The position numbers were made by a program, and so were the translations under genes. Below are positions 42,824 through 52,339 of a stretch of DNA of 64,000 bases, in pieces; within the stretch, counting starts at the first letter, position 1, and each line of letters begins with the position of its first letter. The notes beneath the pieces are model-generated. The model was not told the DNA's origin and made no database searches. It saw nothing but the letters and a program-made list of their open reading frames with translations. Source of the DNA: Pyruvatibacter sp. HU-CL02332 (GTDB lineage Bacteria > Pseudomonadota > Alphaproteobacteria > CGMCC-115125); contig NZ_BAABWK010000002.1 of the NCBI RefSeq assembly GCF_040362765.1, positions 992,001-1,056,000 on the forward strand, read 5' to 3'.

Positions 42824-44902
42824 CTAAAGACGTGCGGCCAGATCCACCGCCCGAGCAAGCTCACCCGGGCTGACTTCACCGTGCAGTACTTTGCGCACAC
42901 CATCATCAGCCAATGACTGGAAACCTTTGTCGGCGGCCGTTGTGCGAAGATCGGCAATGCTTGCACCTTCGGCAATCAGGTCATTCATTTCATCATCAAT
43001 GATCAGAACTTCCGAAATCACCGTCCGCCCGCGGTAGCCGGTCGAGCGGCACGACGGGCACCCGTTGGGATGGTAGACGGTGGGTCGATCAGTTGGATCA
43101 AGCCCAAAGATAAAGCACTCATCTGCACTGGCGGTGCGTGATTGTTTGCACACGGAGCAAAGGCGGCGAACAAGGCGCTGCGCCATGACTGTCGTTATCC
43201 GTCCTGCTAGGTGACGCGGGTCATCGACCATACCGATGAGCTCGATCAACGCTGACAGGGAATCCGGAGCGTCCATGGATGTCAGAACCAGGCGCCCTGC
43301 CGATGCAGCATTTGCCAAAGACCGCGCAGCGGCTTTGCCGTCGATCTTATCGAACAACAAAACATCAGGATCCTGTGCAACAACATCCTCAATCAGTGTC
43401 TGCGGATTGTTTGCCTGCTGGGTGGTAACTTCAAGCTGGCTGACCAATGGCAGGCGATAGCCGATGCGGCGCTCCACGGTGAAAATGGAGCGCTCTGCCG
43501 CTTTCATTTCACCCAGCATGCCGTAGAGGCTGGTTGTGCGACCAGACGCGCGGCCACCAGCGACAACCACCATGCCCGATGGCCGAACCAGTGAGCGCAA
43601 CACCAAAGCAGATGAATGGTCTGACAGTCCGATTTCACCAAGGGACATCGGGTCGCGCGCGATCTCGCCCATGCGGATCGTCATGCGTTCGCCATTCAAG
43701 GTGTCGAATGTCTTCAGCGAACAGACAAAAAAGCGATCACCGAGGCGCATGGTGAATTCGCCAGGCTCCGCACCCTCCTGACCCAATGCGCCATCCAGGC
43801 CTGCAAGATTGCGCATATGTGTCGCGATAGGCTGCCAGAAGCGCTTATCGATCGATGATGACTGCTGCATGGCACCGTCAACCCGGTAGCGAAGTCGGAC
43901 ATAGCCATCTACTGGCTCGAAGTGAGCATGACTGGCATCTGCCCGAATAGCATCAAGCAGGGCTGCATTGACGAGTCGGACGGCAGGATCAGCCCAAACA
44001 GTAGCATCCGCACCGCGTTCTTCGGTTCCGTGTGCGAGACCCTTGAGAATGCCCTCCGCAGACATTTCATGGTCGAGGACGGCCTCGATCGTTTCCTCCA
44101 AGGCGTCATTTGGCCAGAAGCATGGCTCGACACGCGTGCCTGCGGGAAGGTAGGGACGCAGGTCTTCGATGCGATCGATGTCTTTGGGGTGAGCAATCGC
44201 CACCATGATGGCGCCATTGCCACGGGACACCGGAAGTATCTGCGCTGAGCGGATCAGATCCTGCGGCGCAACCTGAATGGCTTCCGGGTCAATAAGGGTG
44301 TGCAGGGGATCATGGCCTGCGTTGTCAGATGCGTGTTCCTGCTCACCTTCAAACAGATCAAGATCAGACAGGATGCGGCCCAGCAGTTTGTGCGGGCTGC
44401 GTTCCTGTTCGGCAATGGCAGCATCAAGACCTGTACGGCTGACATAGCCCAGCTCTACCAAGCGCTCGCCAATGGGCCGCTGCATGTCACCAAGAGCAGC
44501 CTTTGAGCGAATCCTTGATGAGGCGTCCGCGATCTCCACCTGTTCGGCAATTTCGGGATCGGTGACCTTGATTGCCGGACTTGGCATTGCTGAGACGGCT
44601 TGTTCGGTAGATTGCCCATTGGCTGCTTCTGGCATTCCAGCCGCGCTGATGGGTGTGACACTAGCTGAAGGCGTTGCGCGTTTGGGTGGAGTAACGCCTG
44701 CAGAGCGGATCAGGCGCTCAATGCCACGATCCACGTCGTCGGGCGCGTCCAGTTCAACGAATTCCTCAGCAGCAACATCCACATCAATACCAAGGTCATG
44801 GATGTTCAACGAAGACGCATCGCGCGGCTTGGCCCGATCAGCAGGTGGCTGACCGCCTGTTTCAGAGTTACCGGTATTTTTCTTGTCGAAGGTCATGCTC
44901 AT
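42824..44902 (-). CDS. GspE/PilB-like protein with degenerate ATPase site
   Basis: This 692-residue protein is of the type II/IV secretion ATPase family. A disordered N terminus (about 1-115) is followed by a T2SSE/MshEN-type N-domain (about 125-290: IGERLVELGYVSRTGLDAAI, LIRSAQILPVSRGNG, MVAIAHPKDID). The C-terminal RecA-like domain carries the family scaffold and a zinc tetracysteine (CSVCK and CPSCRS). The key residues are altered. Walker A reads GGRASGRTT with Arg455 instead of Lys, and Walker B reads DVLLFDKIDG with Lys519 where the catalytic Glu (GEIRD) belongs. The His box STLHTN is TSMDAP. So it may not hydrolyse ATP. No other secretion genes are nearby. Start at 44902 or 44896 (both ATG) after GGGGGCG. 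Confidence 0.85.
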   Translation of the reverse strand: MSMTFDKKNTGNSETGGQPPADRAKPRDASSLNIHDLGIDVDVAAEEFVELDAPDDVDRGIERLIRSAGVTPPKRATPSASVTPISAAGMPEAANGQSTEQAVSAMPSPAIKVTDPEIAEQVEIADASSRIRSKAALGDMQRPIGERLVELGYVSRTGLDAAIAEQERSPHKLLGRILSDLDLFEGEQEHASDNAGHDPLHTLIDPEAIQVAPQDLIRSAQILPVSRGNGAIMVAIAHPKDIDRIEDLRPYLPAGTRVEPCFWPNDALEETIEAVLDHEMSAEGILKGLAHGTEERGADATVWADPAVRLVNAALLDAIRADASHAHFEPVDGYVRLRYRVDGAMQQSSSIDKRFWQPIATHMRNLAGLDGALGQEGAEPGEFTMRLGDRFFVCSLKTFDTLNGERMTIRMGEIARDPMSLGEIGLSDHSSALVLRSLVRPSGMVVVAGGRASGRTTSLYGMLGEMKAAERSIFTVERRIGYRLPLVSQLEVTTQQANNPQTLIEDVVAQDPDVLLFDKIDGKAAARSLANAASAGRLVLTSMDAPDSLSALIELIGMVDDPRHLAGRITTVMAQRLVRRLCSVCKQSRTASADECFIFGLDPTDRPTVYHPNGCPSCRSTGYRGRTVISEVLIIDDEMNDLIAEGASIADLRTTAADKGFQSLADDGVRKVLHGEVSPGELARAVDLAARL

Positions 44903-44992
44903 CGACGCCCCCAGAATCCTGCTGCAATTGCCGAGTTGTATATCCAACCGGCCACACAAACCTTGTGCCGGGCAGCAAGGCGCGTCTCAAAA

Positions 44993-45037
44993 CCGGCCTT
45001 TGCCCGGACCATTCATGCACGAATATGCAAAGGCCGG
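44993..45037. repeat. 45-bp inverted repeat upstream of the GspE-like gene
   Basis: CCGGCCTTTGC (44993-45003) is perfectly complementary to GCAAAGGCCGG (45027-45037) around a 23-base loop that itself contains ATTC-N6-GAAT. There is no T-tract. It lies within the roughly 300-bp gene-free stretch (44903-45201) upstream of the GspE-like gene and after the ThDP-enzyme gene, so it could end that transcript or bind a regulator. Apart from this repeat I see nothing in that stretch. Confidence 0.5.
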
Positions 45038-45201
45038 GCCGATCCCCATCAAGGCAAGCACGCACCAGGCTACCCCTGCCCGACCCGCAGATCGTAACAG
45101 CAAAGATGCTTTTTGCACCAGTTACTTAGCTGGTTAATCCGTATCCGGCTCAGATGACCGACCCAAACCAAGCATTTGCCCCGGAGTGGCTGGATTTGAC
45201 G

Positions 45202-46746
45202 CTAGATCATGGCCTCAATCAGGAATGGCCCTTTGCGGGACATTGAAGACTTGAAGGCGTCATTGAATTCCTCAGCGGTTTCACAGCGCACAGCTTCCAC
45301 GCCCATACCATTGGCGAGCTGGGTCCAGTTCAGTTCCGGATTATGAAGATCCAGCATGGACAGCGCCTTGGGGCCGGGATTTTCAGCTCCCACACGCATC
45401 AGTTCGATGTTGAGGATGGCGTATGAGCGGTTGGACAAAATGACAGTCACCACATCCAGCTTTTCACGTGCCATGGTCCAAAGTGCCTGCAGCGTGTACA
45501 TGGCGCCGCCGTCGCCATGGAAGCAGACTACTTTTTGATCCGGACAGGCAAGCGCCGCACCGGCAGCCAGCGGAAGTCCTTGACCGATGGCACCGCCAGT
45601 AAGGGTCATGTGGTCGTGCGGAGCTGCGGTCTCCGTATAGATGTTTGTAAAGAGGCCGGCTGTTGCTCCTTCGTCCGACACAACTGCGCCATCGGGAAGG
45701 AAATGAGCGATCGCTCGGCCTACCCCATCCGCATCAAGAGTACCGGACCCAAGGTCAGGCTTCGCGAGCGCAACATGCTCTGGTGCCTGCGCGGGTGCGC
45801 CAACGGCGTCTGCAAGAGCTTCAAGAGCTGCCAGGCTGTCCTCTTCCGGGCGCGCAAGAACAAGTGTTTCTGCGTCCGGTGGTGTCAGCCAGCTTTCCTT
45901 GCCGGGATAGGCGAAGAAGGCAACGGGGTTCTGTGAGCCACACAGGATCAGCTGTTCGACTTCAGCAATGTGCTCAACGGCCTGTTCTGCAAAATACGGA
46001 ATGCGTTCGATCTTCACGCGGCCTGCACCACGCTGCATGCGTGGTGTGAAGGTGTCACACAGAATACGCGCCCCTGTTGCTGCCTGAATGCGTCCGGCAA
46101 GTTCAAGGCCGTCTGCCAGCAGCGTGCGACCGCGCAACAGGATCGCAGATTTCTTTCCATTCTTGAGTGCAGCGGCGACCTTGTCGATCGTGCCACCATC
46201 GACTTCGCTGAACCCGGCAATCTCAACCGGGTCTGCTGCGCCGTCAGCATCAAGCCAGGCGGTATCAGCGGGAAGGATAAGAGTGGCAATGCCGCCCGGG
46301 GCGCTCATGGACGCAGCGTAAGCCCGCGCACCAGCAGCAGCCACTTCAGTGGCCTCCTCCGGCGTTTCCATCCAGACAGAGTTCGGGCGGGCCACACTGG
46401 CGATATCAGACGCCAGCGGCGCATCATATTGCCGGTGGTATGTCGCGTGCTCACCCACAACGTTGATGATTGGCGTTGCCGCGCGGCGGGCGTTGTGCAG
46501 ATTGGCAAAACCATTGCCGAGGCCGGCACCAAGATGGAGAAGAGTTGCTGCAGGTTTTCCGGCCATGCGGCCGTAGCCATCGGCGGCACCAGTCACAACG
46601 CCTTCAAACAGACCGAGCACCGGCCGGATGCCGTCTATCCGATCAAGAGCTGCCACGAAATGCATTTCGGATGTGCCAGGGTTCGAGAAGCAGACTTCCA
46701 CGCCGCAATTGACGAAAGTCTGCACAAGGCTCTCTGCACCATTCAT
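45202..46746 (-). CDS. ThDP-dependent acetolactate synthase/decarboxylase-like enzyme
   Basis: This 514-residue protein is of the thiamine-diphosphate family. The N-terminal PYR domain has the catalytic Glu in LGLFEGVVTGAADGYGRM. The PP domain has FHGDGGAMYTLQALWTMARE and ILSNRSYAIL, the GDG-x-N signature binding Mg-ThDP. A middle domain (about 190-330) lies between. It is shorter than IlvB (about 560-590) and there is no small regulatory subunit nearby, so branched-chain synthesis is unlikely; a benzoylformate or oxalyl/acyl decarboxylase-like role is possible. The upstream gene on the same strand is a LysE exporter, 57 bp away. Confidence 0.85.
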   Translation of the reverse strand: MNGAESLVQTFVNCGVEVCFSNPGTSEMHFVAALDRIDGIRPVLGLFEGVVTGAADGYGRMAGKPAATLLHLGAGLGNGFANLHNARRAATPIINVVGEHATYHRQYDAPLASDIASVARPNSVWMETPEEATEVAAAGARAYAASMSAPGGIATLILPADTAWLDADGAADPVEIAGFSEVDGGTIDKVAAALKNGKKSAILLRGRTLLADGLELAGRIQAATGARILCDTFTPRMQRGAGRVKIERIPYFAEQAVEHIAEVEQLILCGSQNPVAFFAYPGKESWLTPPDAETLVLARPEEDSLAALEALADAVGAPAQAPEHVALAKPDLGSGTLDADGVGRAIAHFLPDGAVVSDEGATAGLFTNIYTETAAPHDHMTLTGGAIGQGLPLAAGAALACPDQKVVCFHGDGGAMYTLQALWTMAREKLDVVTVILSNRSYAILNIELMRVGAENPGPKALSMLDLHNPELNWTQLANGMGVEAVRCETAEEFNDAFKSSMSRKGPFLIEAMI

Positions 46747-46803
46747 GTGCCCTACTCCCTTAGTTTGTTCTAGGGCGAAACGCCCGGATTTCTAGCCCTT
46801 GGC

Positions 46804-47445
46804 CTAGACCAGTGAATTGTAAATCAACCGTCCGATGACAAAGAGACCGAACGATACAATCAATACGCCAGATACGCGATTGATCAGAATCAGCGCCTGA
46901 TCTGTCATGCGATGACGCAGCAACCCTACGGTCATGGTAACACCCAGCCACCACAATGCTGACCCGATGAATACCGCTGCCACGAGAAGTGTGGCAGTCA
47001 GTAGACTTGGCTCGGTTGTCACCAGGCCTCCAACGCCGCCGAAGATCGCGACAAAACCCAGCATGGTGGCCGGGTTGGTAATTGTGAGCACGAATGTTGC
47101 CAGAACTGCCGCCGCAAGCTTGCTGCTGGTATTGGTTGCTACAGTCTCGTTGTCAGCAGGCTTGCTCAAATAGGTGTGGATGCCCAGCGCAATGAGAAAA
47201 ATCCCGCCAAAGGCCTGCAGCCAATCACCAACCGAGACCAGCATGGAAGCAGCAGCCGTCAGGCCAAACGCTGCAACGATTGCAAATACAGCATCCCCCA
47301 CCGCAGCACCCAGACCGGATAGGAATCCGTTGAGACGTCCATAGGCCAGTGTGCGGCGAATACAGATCAGGTTCACCGGGCCGATGGGCGCCGCAACCAC
47401 GATGCCGATAAGCACACCGTTCAATACTAGATACCAGTCGGGCAT
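46804..47445 (-). CDS. LysE-family amino acid exporter
   Basis: This 213-residue inner-membrane protein has about six membrane helices and the family motif GIVVAAPIGPVNLICIRRTL near the start, then FVLTITNPATMLGFVAIFGG. LysE-type proteins export basic amino acids, threonine or related molecules. The start codon at 47445 and the neighbours' spacing are consistent with it being read with the ThDP gene that follows. The substrate is unknown. Confidence 0.87.
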   Translation of the reverse strand: MPDWYLVLNGVLIGIVVAAPIGPVNLICIRRTLAYGRLNGFLSGLGAAVGDAVFAIVAAFGLTAAASMLVSVGDWLQAFGGIFLIALGIHTYLSKPADNETVATNTSSKLAAAVLATFVLTITNPATMLGFVAIFGGVGGLVTTEPSLLTATLLVAAVFIGSALWWLGVTMTVGLLRHRMTDQALILINRVSGVLIVSFGLFVIGRLIYNSLV

Positions 47446-47505
47446 TCAGGGCCTTGTTCTAAGAGCAGCTGGATGTTGTCCACTCATGTGCCTGAACGTA
47501 GCTGC

Positions 47506-49371
47506 TTAGACAACCACCACGTCGTTGCCGGGGGGATCTGTAAACAGCTTGTCGACCATGTCTTTGCGCCGGGTCAATGACACGGACTGGTTGATGTATC
47601 CCTTGTCTGTGAGTTCCCCAGCATCAAGCGAAGGCGGTTCTGCCAGCAACAAAGCGCGGCGGATTTGCGTGGACGATCCGGGGTTTCGTGAATTGTGCTC
47701 CCTCAGACCTTCGGCAATCCGCTCAAGGACACCCGGCGCACGCACGACATCATCTGCCGGTGTATCATCCGCAAGCCCCGCAGCCTTGCGACATGCAGGC
47801 AGGTTGGGAAAACCAAGAACGCCCACATATGGCTCATCGAGTCCTGCCACGAGGCAATCATTGATGAGGCCGCCGCCTGCTTCCACAGCCTGGACACGCA
47901 TGCGGCCAGCATTGACCCACGTCCCGCTGGAGAGTTTGAAATCCTCGACAACACGACCGTTGAAAACGATGCCCTGCTTGGGATCATTTTCGTCCACAAA
48001 CTTGGCCGCATCGCCGAGCTTGTAGAAGCCTTCTTCATCGAAGGCGTCAGCTGTTTTTTCTGGGTTCTTGTAATAGCCCGGTGTGATGCAGTCGCCTTTA
48101 ACGCGGACTTCCATCTTGAGGCCCGCTGGCACCAATTTGATCTGGACACCGGGAAGCGGCAGGCCAAGCAGGCCCATGCGCTCTGTTTCCCAATGGGTGT
48201 TCATGATCGTGGGCGCGGTTTCCGTCGCGCCATAGCCTGACGTAAACAAGATGCGCTCACCGGTGATGCGGATGGCAACAGCCTGCATGCGCTCAGCAAG
48301 ATCCTGATTCAACGCCGCGCCGCCATAGCCCATGGAGCGAAGCTGGGAAAAGAAGTTCTTCGCCAGCACGTCATCGCGTTCCAGCTCTTCGATCAGCATC
48401 ACATAAGCAGCGGGGACGTTGGTGTAGGTGGTTGGAGCCACCTCTCGCAGGTTCTGCACTGTCTCAGCGAACTGACCAGCCACGGGCCGACCGCCATCAA
48501 TGTATAGCGTGCCACCTGCCGTCAGCAGATTGTTGAGCACCGCGTTGCCACCGAAGACGTGGTTCCAAGGCAGCCAATTGACGAGAGTTGGTGGCGGATC
48601 GTCGGGCCCTTCTTCAATGAGCTTGGTGCCCATAACGGCATTCACACACATCATGCGATGGGTGGTGATGACAGCTTTCGGCATTCCAGTGGAGCCGGAC
48701 GTGAAGAGGTATTTTGCGACCGTGTCGTAGTCGAGCGCCTCATAGGCGGCATCTACGGCATCTGTGGGCTCGGTCTTCAGCACGTCGTCATAGGACGTCG
48801 ACCCATGGAACGCCGGACCCGGGTTTTCCACGTGAATAAGACTGAGGTTCTCAACATCGAGAGCGCCCATGGCCTTCTCGAACATAACGCCGTCCTGCAC
48901 GAAAATGGCCTGCGGCTCGATGAGCTCAAAGACATAACGCAGCTTGGCGTAGTCAGACGATATGAGGCTGTAGCTTGGTGAGACAGGAACCGCGGCGGCC
49001 CCTGTCGCCATGGCGCCGTAGGTCATCATGGCGTGCTCAAGGGAATTACCTGAGAGGATCATCAAAGGCTTGCCCGGCCCTACGCCGCGATCAATTAGCG
49101 CCTGAGCAATACGGCACACGCGATCATAGGCCTGTGCGTAGGTAATCGTCTCCCACTCACCGAACTCCTGGCCGGGTTCCGGCGTGCGGCGCTTGGCGAG
49201 CCAGACGCGATCAGGGGCTTCTGCCGCCCATTTTTTCAGTGGCTCAATAACGTTAGCTGCCGGGTCTCCCATGGGATGCGGGTTTTCCAGCACTATGGAA
49301 CCATCGTCCCGACGCTCCACGTCCACACGGGTTTCAACGAAGTCGACTTTTCTGAATGGCGGCAATGACAT
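47506..49371 (-). CDS. feruloyl-CoA synthase-like acyl-CoA ligase
   Basis: This 621-residue adenylate-forming ligase of the feruloyl-CoA synthase type activates a hydroxycinnamic or related aryl acid. Motifs are YLFTSGSTGMPKAVITTHRM (nucleotide loop), NWLPWNHVFGGNAVL, TSGYGATETAPTIMNTHWE and YKLGDAAKFVDENDP. The C-terminal half has the usual FNGRVVEDFKLSSGTWV hinge. No hydratase/aldolase or vanillin dehydrogenase genes are adjacent, so the ligase probably works with enzymes elsewhere, or on another acid. It lies 68 bp after acuI on the same strand. Confidence 0.88.
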   Translation of the reverse strand: MSLPPFRKVDFVETRVDVERRDDGSIVLENPHPMGDPAANVIEPLKKWAAEAPDRVWLAKRRTPEPGQEFGEWETITYAQAYDRVCRIAQALIDRGVGPGKPLMILSGNSLEHAMMTYGAMATGAAAVPVSPSYSLISSDYAKLRYVFELIEPQAIFVQDGVMFEKAMGALDVENLSLIHVENPGPAFHGSTSYDDVLKTEPTDAVDAAYEALDYDTVAKYLFTSGSTGMPKAVITTHRMMCVNAVMGTKLIEEGPDDPPPTLVNWLPWNHVFGGNAVLNNLLTAGGTLYIDGGRPVAGQFAETVQNLREVAPTTYTNVPAAYVMLIEELERDDVLAKNFFSQLRSMGYGGAALNQDLAERMQAVAIRITGERILFTSGYGATETAPTIMNTHWETERMGLLGLPLPGVQIKLVPAGLKMEVRVKGDCITPGYYKNPEKTADAFDEEGFYKLGDAAKFVDENDPKQGIVFNGRVVEDFKLSSGTWVNAGRMRVQAVEAGGGLINDCLVAGLDEPYVGVLGFPNLPACRKAAGLADDTPADDVVRAPGVLERIAEGLREHNSRNPGSSTQIRRALLLAEPPSLDAGELTDKGYINQSVSLTRRKDMVDKLFTDPPGNDVVVV

Positions 49372-49439
49372 GCACGCACCCTCCCCAGAGCAACCGGTCA
49401 GCCCTCTATGGTGGGGCCGATCCGGATCATGTTTGATTT

Positions 49440-50432
49440 CTAGGCGTTGACGTCCACGACGAGACGGCCACGCACTTTGCCTGCCATGATATCGGCCGCA
49501 GCGCCTTCAACACCAGACAGTCCGATGGTGTTTGTCATGGCGTTGAGCTTGTCGAGATCAAGATCACGGGCCAATCGGCTCCACGCTTCTTCCCGGATGC
49601 CACGTGGCGCCATTACGCTGTCGATGCCCGCCAGCGTGATGCCACGCAGAATAAAAGGATAGACGGAGGACGGCAGGTCCATACCGCCAGCAAGTCCGCA
49701 TGCCGCAACGGTTCCGCCGTATTTCGTCTGCGAAATGACATTGGCCAGTGTCGTGCTGCCGACAGAATCAATCGCGCCAGCCCACCGTTCCTTGCCGAGC
49801 GGCCGTCCGGGTTCGGAGAATTCCTTGCGATCAATCACATCAACGGCGCCAAGGCTCTTGAGGTAGTCGGCTTCTTCCGGGCGACCAGTTGACGCGACAG
49901 GGCGATAGCCGAGCTTGGCAAGCAGGGCGATGGCTACGGAGCCCACACCACCGTTGGCGCCGGTTACCAGAATGTCCCCGTCCTTGGGACCAATGCCATG
50001 CTTCTCAAGCGCCAGAACGCAGAGCATAGATGTGTACCCTGCCGTACCGATGGCCATTGCGTCTGCGGCGGAAAAGGCGTCGGGGCGTTTCACAAGCCAG
50101 TCACCATTGACGCGGGCACGCTGCGCGTATCCGCCACTGTGGCCTTCGCCGACACCAAAGCCATTGAGAACGACCTGGTCGCCGGGCTTCCAGTCAGCGT
50201 GATCGGATGAAATGACCTCGCCGGAAAAATCGATGCCCGGAATGATAGGCGACGCGCGCAGAATTGGCGCTGAACCCGTGATAGCCAGGCCATCCTTGTA
50301 GTTCACAGTGGAGTGGCTAACGGCAACCGTCACGTCACCATCCATAAGCTCCGCGTCAGTAATGTCTTTTAATTCAACGGATTGGCCATCATCGGTCTTG
50401 GTGACCATGAGGGCGCGGAATGAGTCAGCCAT
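49440..50432 (-). CDS. acuI: acrylyl-CoA reductase (AcuI/YhdH) family MDR oxidoreductase
   Basis: This 330-residue NADPH-dependent enzyme is of the zinc-free medium-chain dehydrogenase family. The cofactor site is VTGANGGVGSVAIALLAKLG, with STGRPEEADYLKSLGA (NADPH phosphate Arg). YhdH/AcuI specifics include HSTVNYKDGLAITG, IPGIDFSGEVISSDH and GMDLPSSVYPFILRGITLAG. AcuI reduces acrylyl-CoA to propionyl-CoA, a toxic intermediate of DMSP and 3-hydroxypropionate metabolism. Marine DMSP users often carry it, and the DmdC-like acyl-CoA dehydrogenase at 31401 is of interest in that light. Function is inferred from family. Confidence 0.87.
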   Translation of the reverse strand: MADSFRALMVTKTDDGQSVELKDITDAELMDGDVTVAVSHSTVNYKDGLAITGSAPILRASPIIPGIDFSGEVISSDHADWKPGDQVVLNGFGVGEGHSGGYAQRARVNGDWLVKRPDAFSAADAMAIGTAGYTSMLCVLALEKHGIGPKDGDILVTGANGGVGSVAIALLAKLGYRPVASTGRPEEADYLKSLGAVDVIDRKEFSEPGRPLGKERWAGAIDSVGSTTLANVISQTKYGGTVAACGLAGGMDLPSSVYPFILRGITLAGIDSVMAPRGIREEAWSRLARDLDLDKLNAMTNTIGLSGVEGAAADIMAGKVRGRLVVDVNA

Positions 50433-50536
50433 AAAGTGAGTCTCCTGAAAGCGTACTACTGTTGTGGTGTTTTCGGGCGCAACGGGACCCTATCGCTGGC
50501 GGGGCGTCAAGTCTGGCGTAGGGGATACGGCTCATA

Positions 50537-52306
50537 CTATGCAGAAAGCGCTTCTTCCACCGTGCCGTCGGATGGCAATCCGAGCACATGGTGTTGATGC
50601 CAGAGGGCGAAGAAAAGCAGTATCCAGGCAGCCTGACCGTCGCGCTTTGCTGGCGTTGAGCCCAATCCGGCAAACAGAGCTTTAACACGGTCGGGATTGC
50701 ACATCTCTTGAATGCCAGGCTGCTCGGCGACCAGCGATGCAAGACGTGACCCACGCCCTGCGATCCACTCCCCGACCGGCACCGTAAAGCCCCGTTTGCG
50801 CGCAAAGGGCTCTGCCTCCGGCAGATGCTTGGCAAGCCACGCGCGAAGCATGTACTTGCCGACACGGCCTTTGAGCTTGAGCGAATCCGGCAGAAGGAAC
50901 GCAGCCTGCGCAATCGCGGGGTCGAGGAGCGGTGTGCGGCCCTCCAAACTGTGCGCCATCAAGCAGCGGTCAAGCTTGATAAGCAGATCATTCGGCAGCC
51001 AGTCGGCGCAATCAACGGCCTGTGCGCGCTGGAGACGGGAGCGTTTGCCACCATCCTTCTTGTTCCAGGCCGCAGCGATCCCATCGCGCCAATCCGGCGT
51101 CTCATTGCGAAGTAGCTTCAGGCTATCAAGCGCGCCACGGGCCCGCATGGCGCGCCCGCCCAGCCATGTGGGACGGGTTACGGCACGGTACCGGCCATAG
51201 CCAGCGAAGAGCTCGTCTCCGCCCTCACCGCACAAAACGACCTTTACGTCCTGGGCGGCAACGGATGCCAGCTTGAAGGTGGGAATGATGGCATAGTCCG
51301 CCGTCGGATCATCCACAGCTGCTGTAATGGCGGGAAGCGTGGTCCAGAAGTCATCTTCGGTCACATCAATGCTCACATGGTCGGCGCCGGTTGCAGAGGC
51401 GACGTGGGCTGCATGCTCGCGCTCGTCCTTTACCTTCGTGCCGGAAAAGCCAGCGGTATAGCAGCGCACGGGTTGATCGTTCAGACGCGCCATGCAGGCA
51501 AGGATGACAGAACTGTCGATGCCGCCGGACAGAAACATGCCGTAGGGAACGTCGGAGCGCTGGTGCACACGCACGCTGTCGATCAATGCATCTTCCAGGG
51601 CGACAAGGGCGCGTTCCTCGCTGACCGCCACCGGAGCGCCAGACGGCAATGCGGCACGTCGAAGACGCTCAATGACGCGACCACGCTCAATGACGAGTGT
51701 CTCACCCGGCAGTACGCGCAGGATGCCTTTGAAAGCTGTGCGGCGTCCGGTTGTGAACTGTAGTTGCAGCAGTTCGCCTGCGGCAGAGGTGTCCATGTCC
51801 CGGCTAACCAGCGCGGTGGCCAGAAGAGCCTGCGGTTCGGAAGCAAATATCAGACCTTCAGATGTCTCAGCGTAGTAGAGGGGCTTGATGCCGAATGGGT
51901 CACGGGCCAGCAAAAGCCGTTCGCCGTCGGGATCGTACATCGCGATGGCATACATGCCGCGCAAGGCGTCAGCAAAGTGATTGCCATCACGGCGATACAG
52001 CTTCAGCGGCGTTTCGCAGTCGGAGTTGGTGGTGAAAGTGTGCTCACCGAACTCGGAACGCAGCTCCAGATAATTGTAAATCTCGCCATTTGCCACGAGG
52101 GCGAGACCTTCGTCATCAAATAGCGGCTGATCACCTGTTTCCAGATCGATGATGGCGAGGCGTGTCTGGACGAGGCCGGTGGCGCCGGAAACGAAATTGC
52201 CTTCGCCGTCTGGCCCGCGATGTGTCAGTGCATCCGACATGACATCAAGCACGGACGAGGACGGCGCCTGCCCGCTTGTTGTCTGCATACCCGCAATTCC
52301 GCACAT
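50537..52306 (-). CDS. asnB: glutamine-hydrolysing asparagine synthetase-like amidotransferase
   Basis: This is a 589-residue protein. The N-terminal class II glutaminase domain has Cys2 nucleophile (MCGIAGMQ), LTHRGPDGEG, LAIIDLETGDQPLFD and VANGEIYNYLEL. The C-terminal synthetase domain has the ATP pyrophosphatase loop FLSGGIDSSVILA and CGEGGDELFAGYGRYR. Because it is the last gene of an operon with two glycosyltransferase genes (33 bp after the second), it may amidate a sugar or glycan acid in a surface polysaccharide rather than make free asparagine. That alternative is common in exopolysaccharide loci and is inference here. Confidence 0.88.
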   Translation of the reverse strand: MCGIAGMQTTSGQAPSSSVLDVMSDALTHRGPDGEGNFVSGATGLVQTRLAIIDLETGDQPLFDDEGLALVANGEIYNYLELRSEFGEHTFTTNSDCETPLKLYRRDGNHFADALRGMYAIAMYDPDGERLLLARDPFGIKPLYYAETSEGLIFASEPQALLATALVSRDMDTSAAGELLQLQFTTGRRTAFKGILRVLPGETLVIERGRVIERLRRAALPSGAPVAVSEERALVALEDALIDSVRVHQRSDVPYGMFLSGGIDSSVILACMARLNDQPVRCYTAGFSGTKVKDEREHAAHVASATGADHVSIDVTEDDFWTTLPAITAAVDDPTADYAIIPTFKLASVAAQDVKVVLCGEGGDELFAGYGRYRAVTRPTWLGGRAMRARGALDSLKLLRNETPDWRDGIAAAWNKKDGGKRSRLQRAQAVDCADWLPNDLLIKLDRCLMAHSLEGRTPLLDPAIAQAAFLLPDSLKLKGRVGKYMLRAWLAKHLPEAEPFARKRGFTVPVGEWIAGRGSRLASLVAEQPGIQEMCNPDRVKALFAGLGSTPAKRDGQAAWILLFFALWHQHHVLGLPSDGTVEEALSA

Positions 52307-52339
52307 GCCGTCGCTAAGTCCTAGTTGTCCGCGCCAAAA

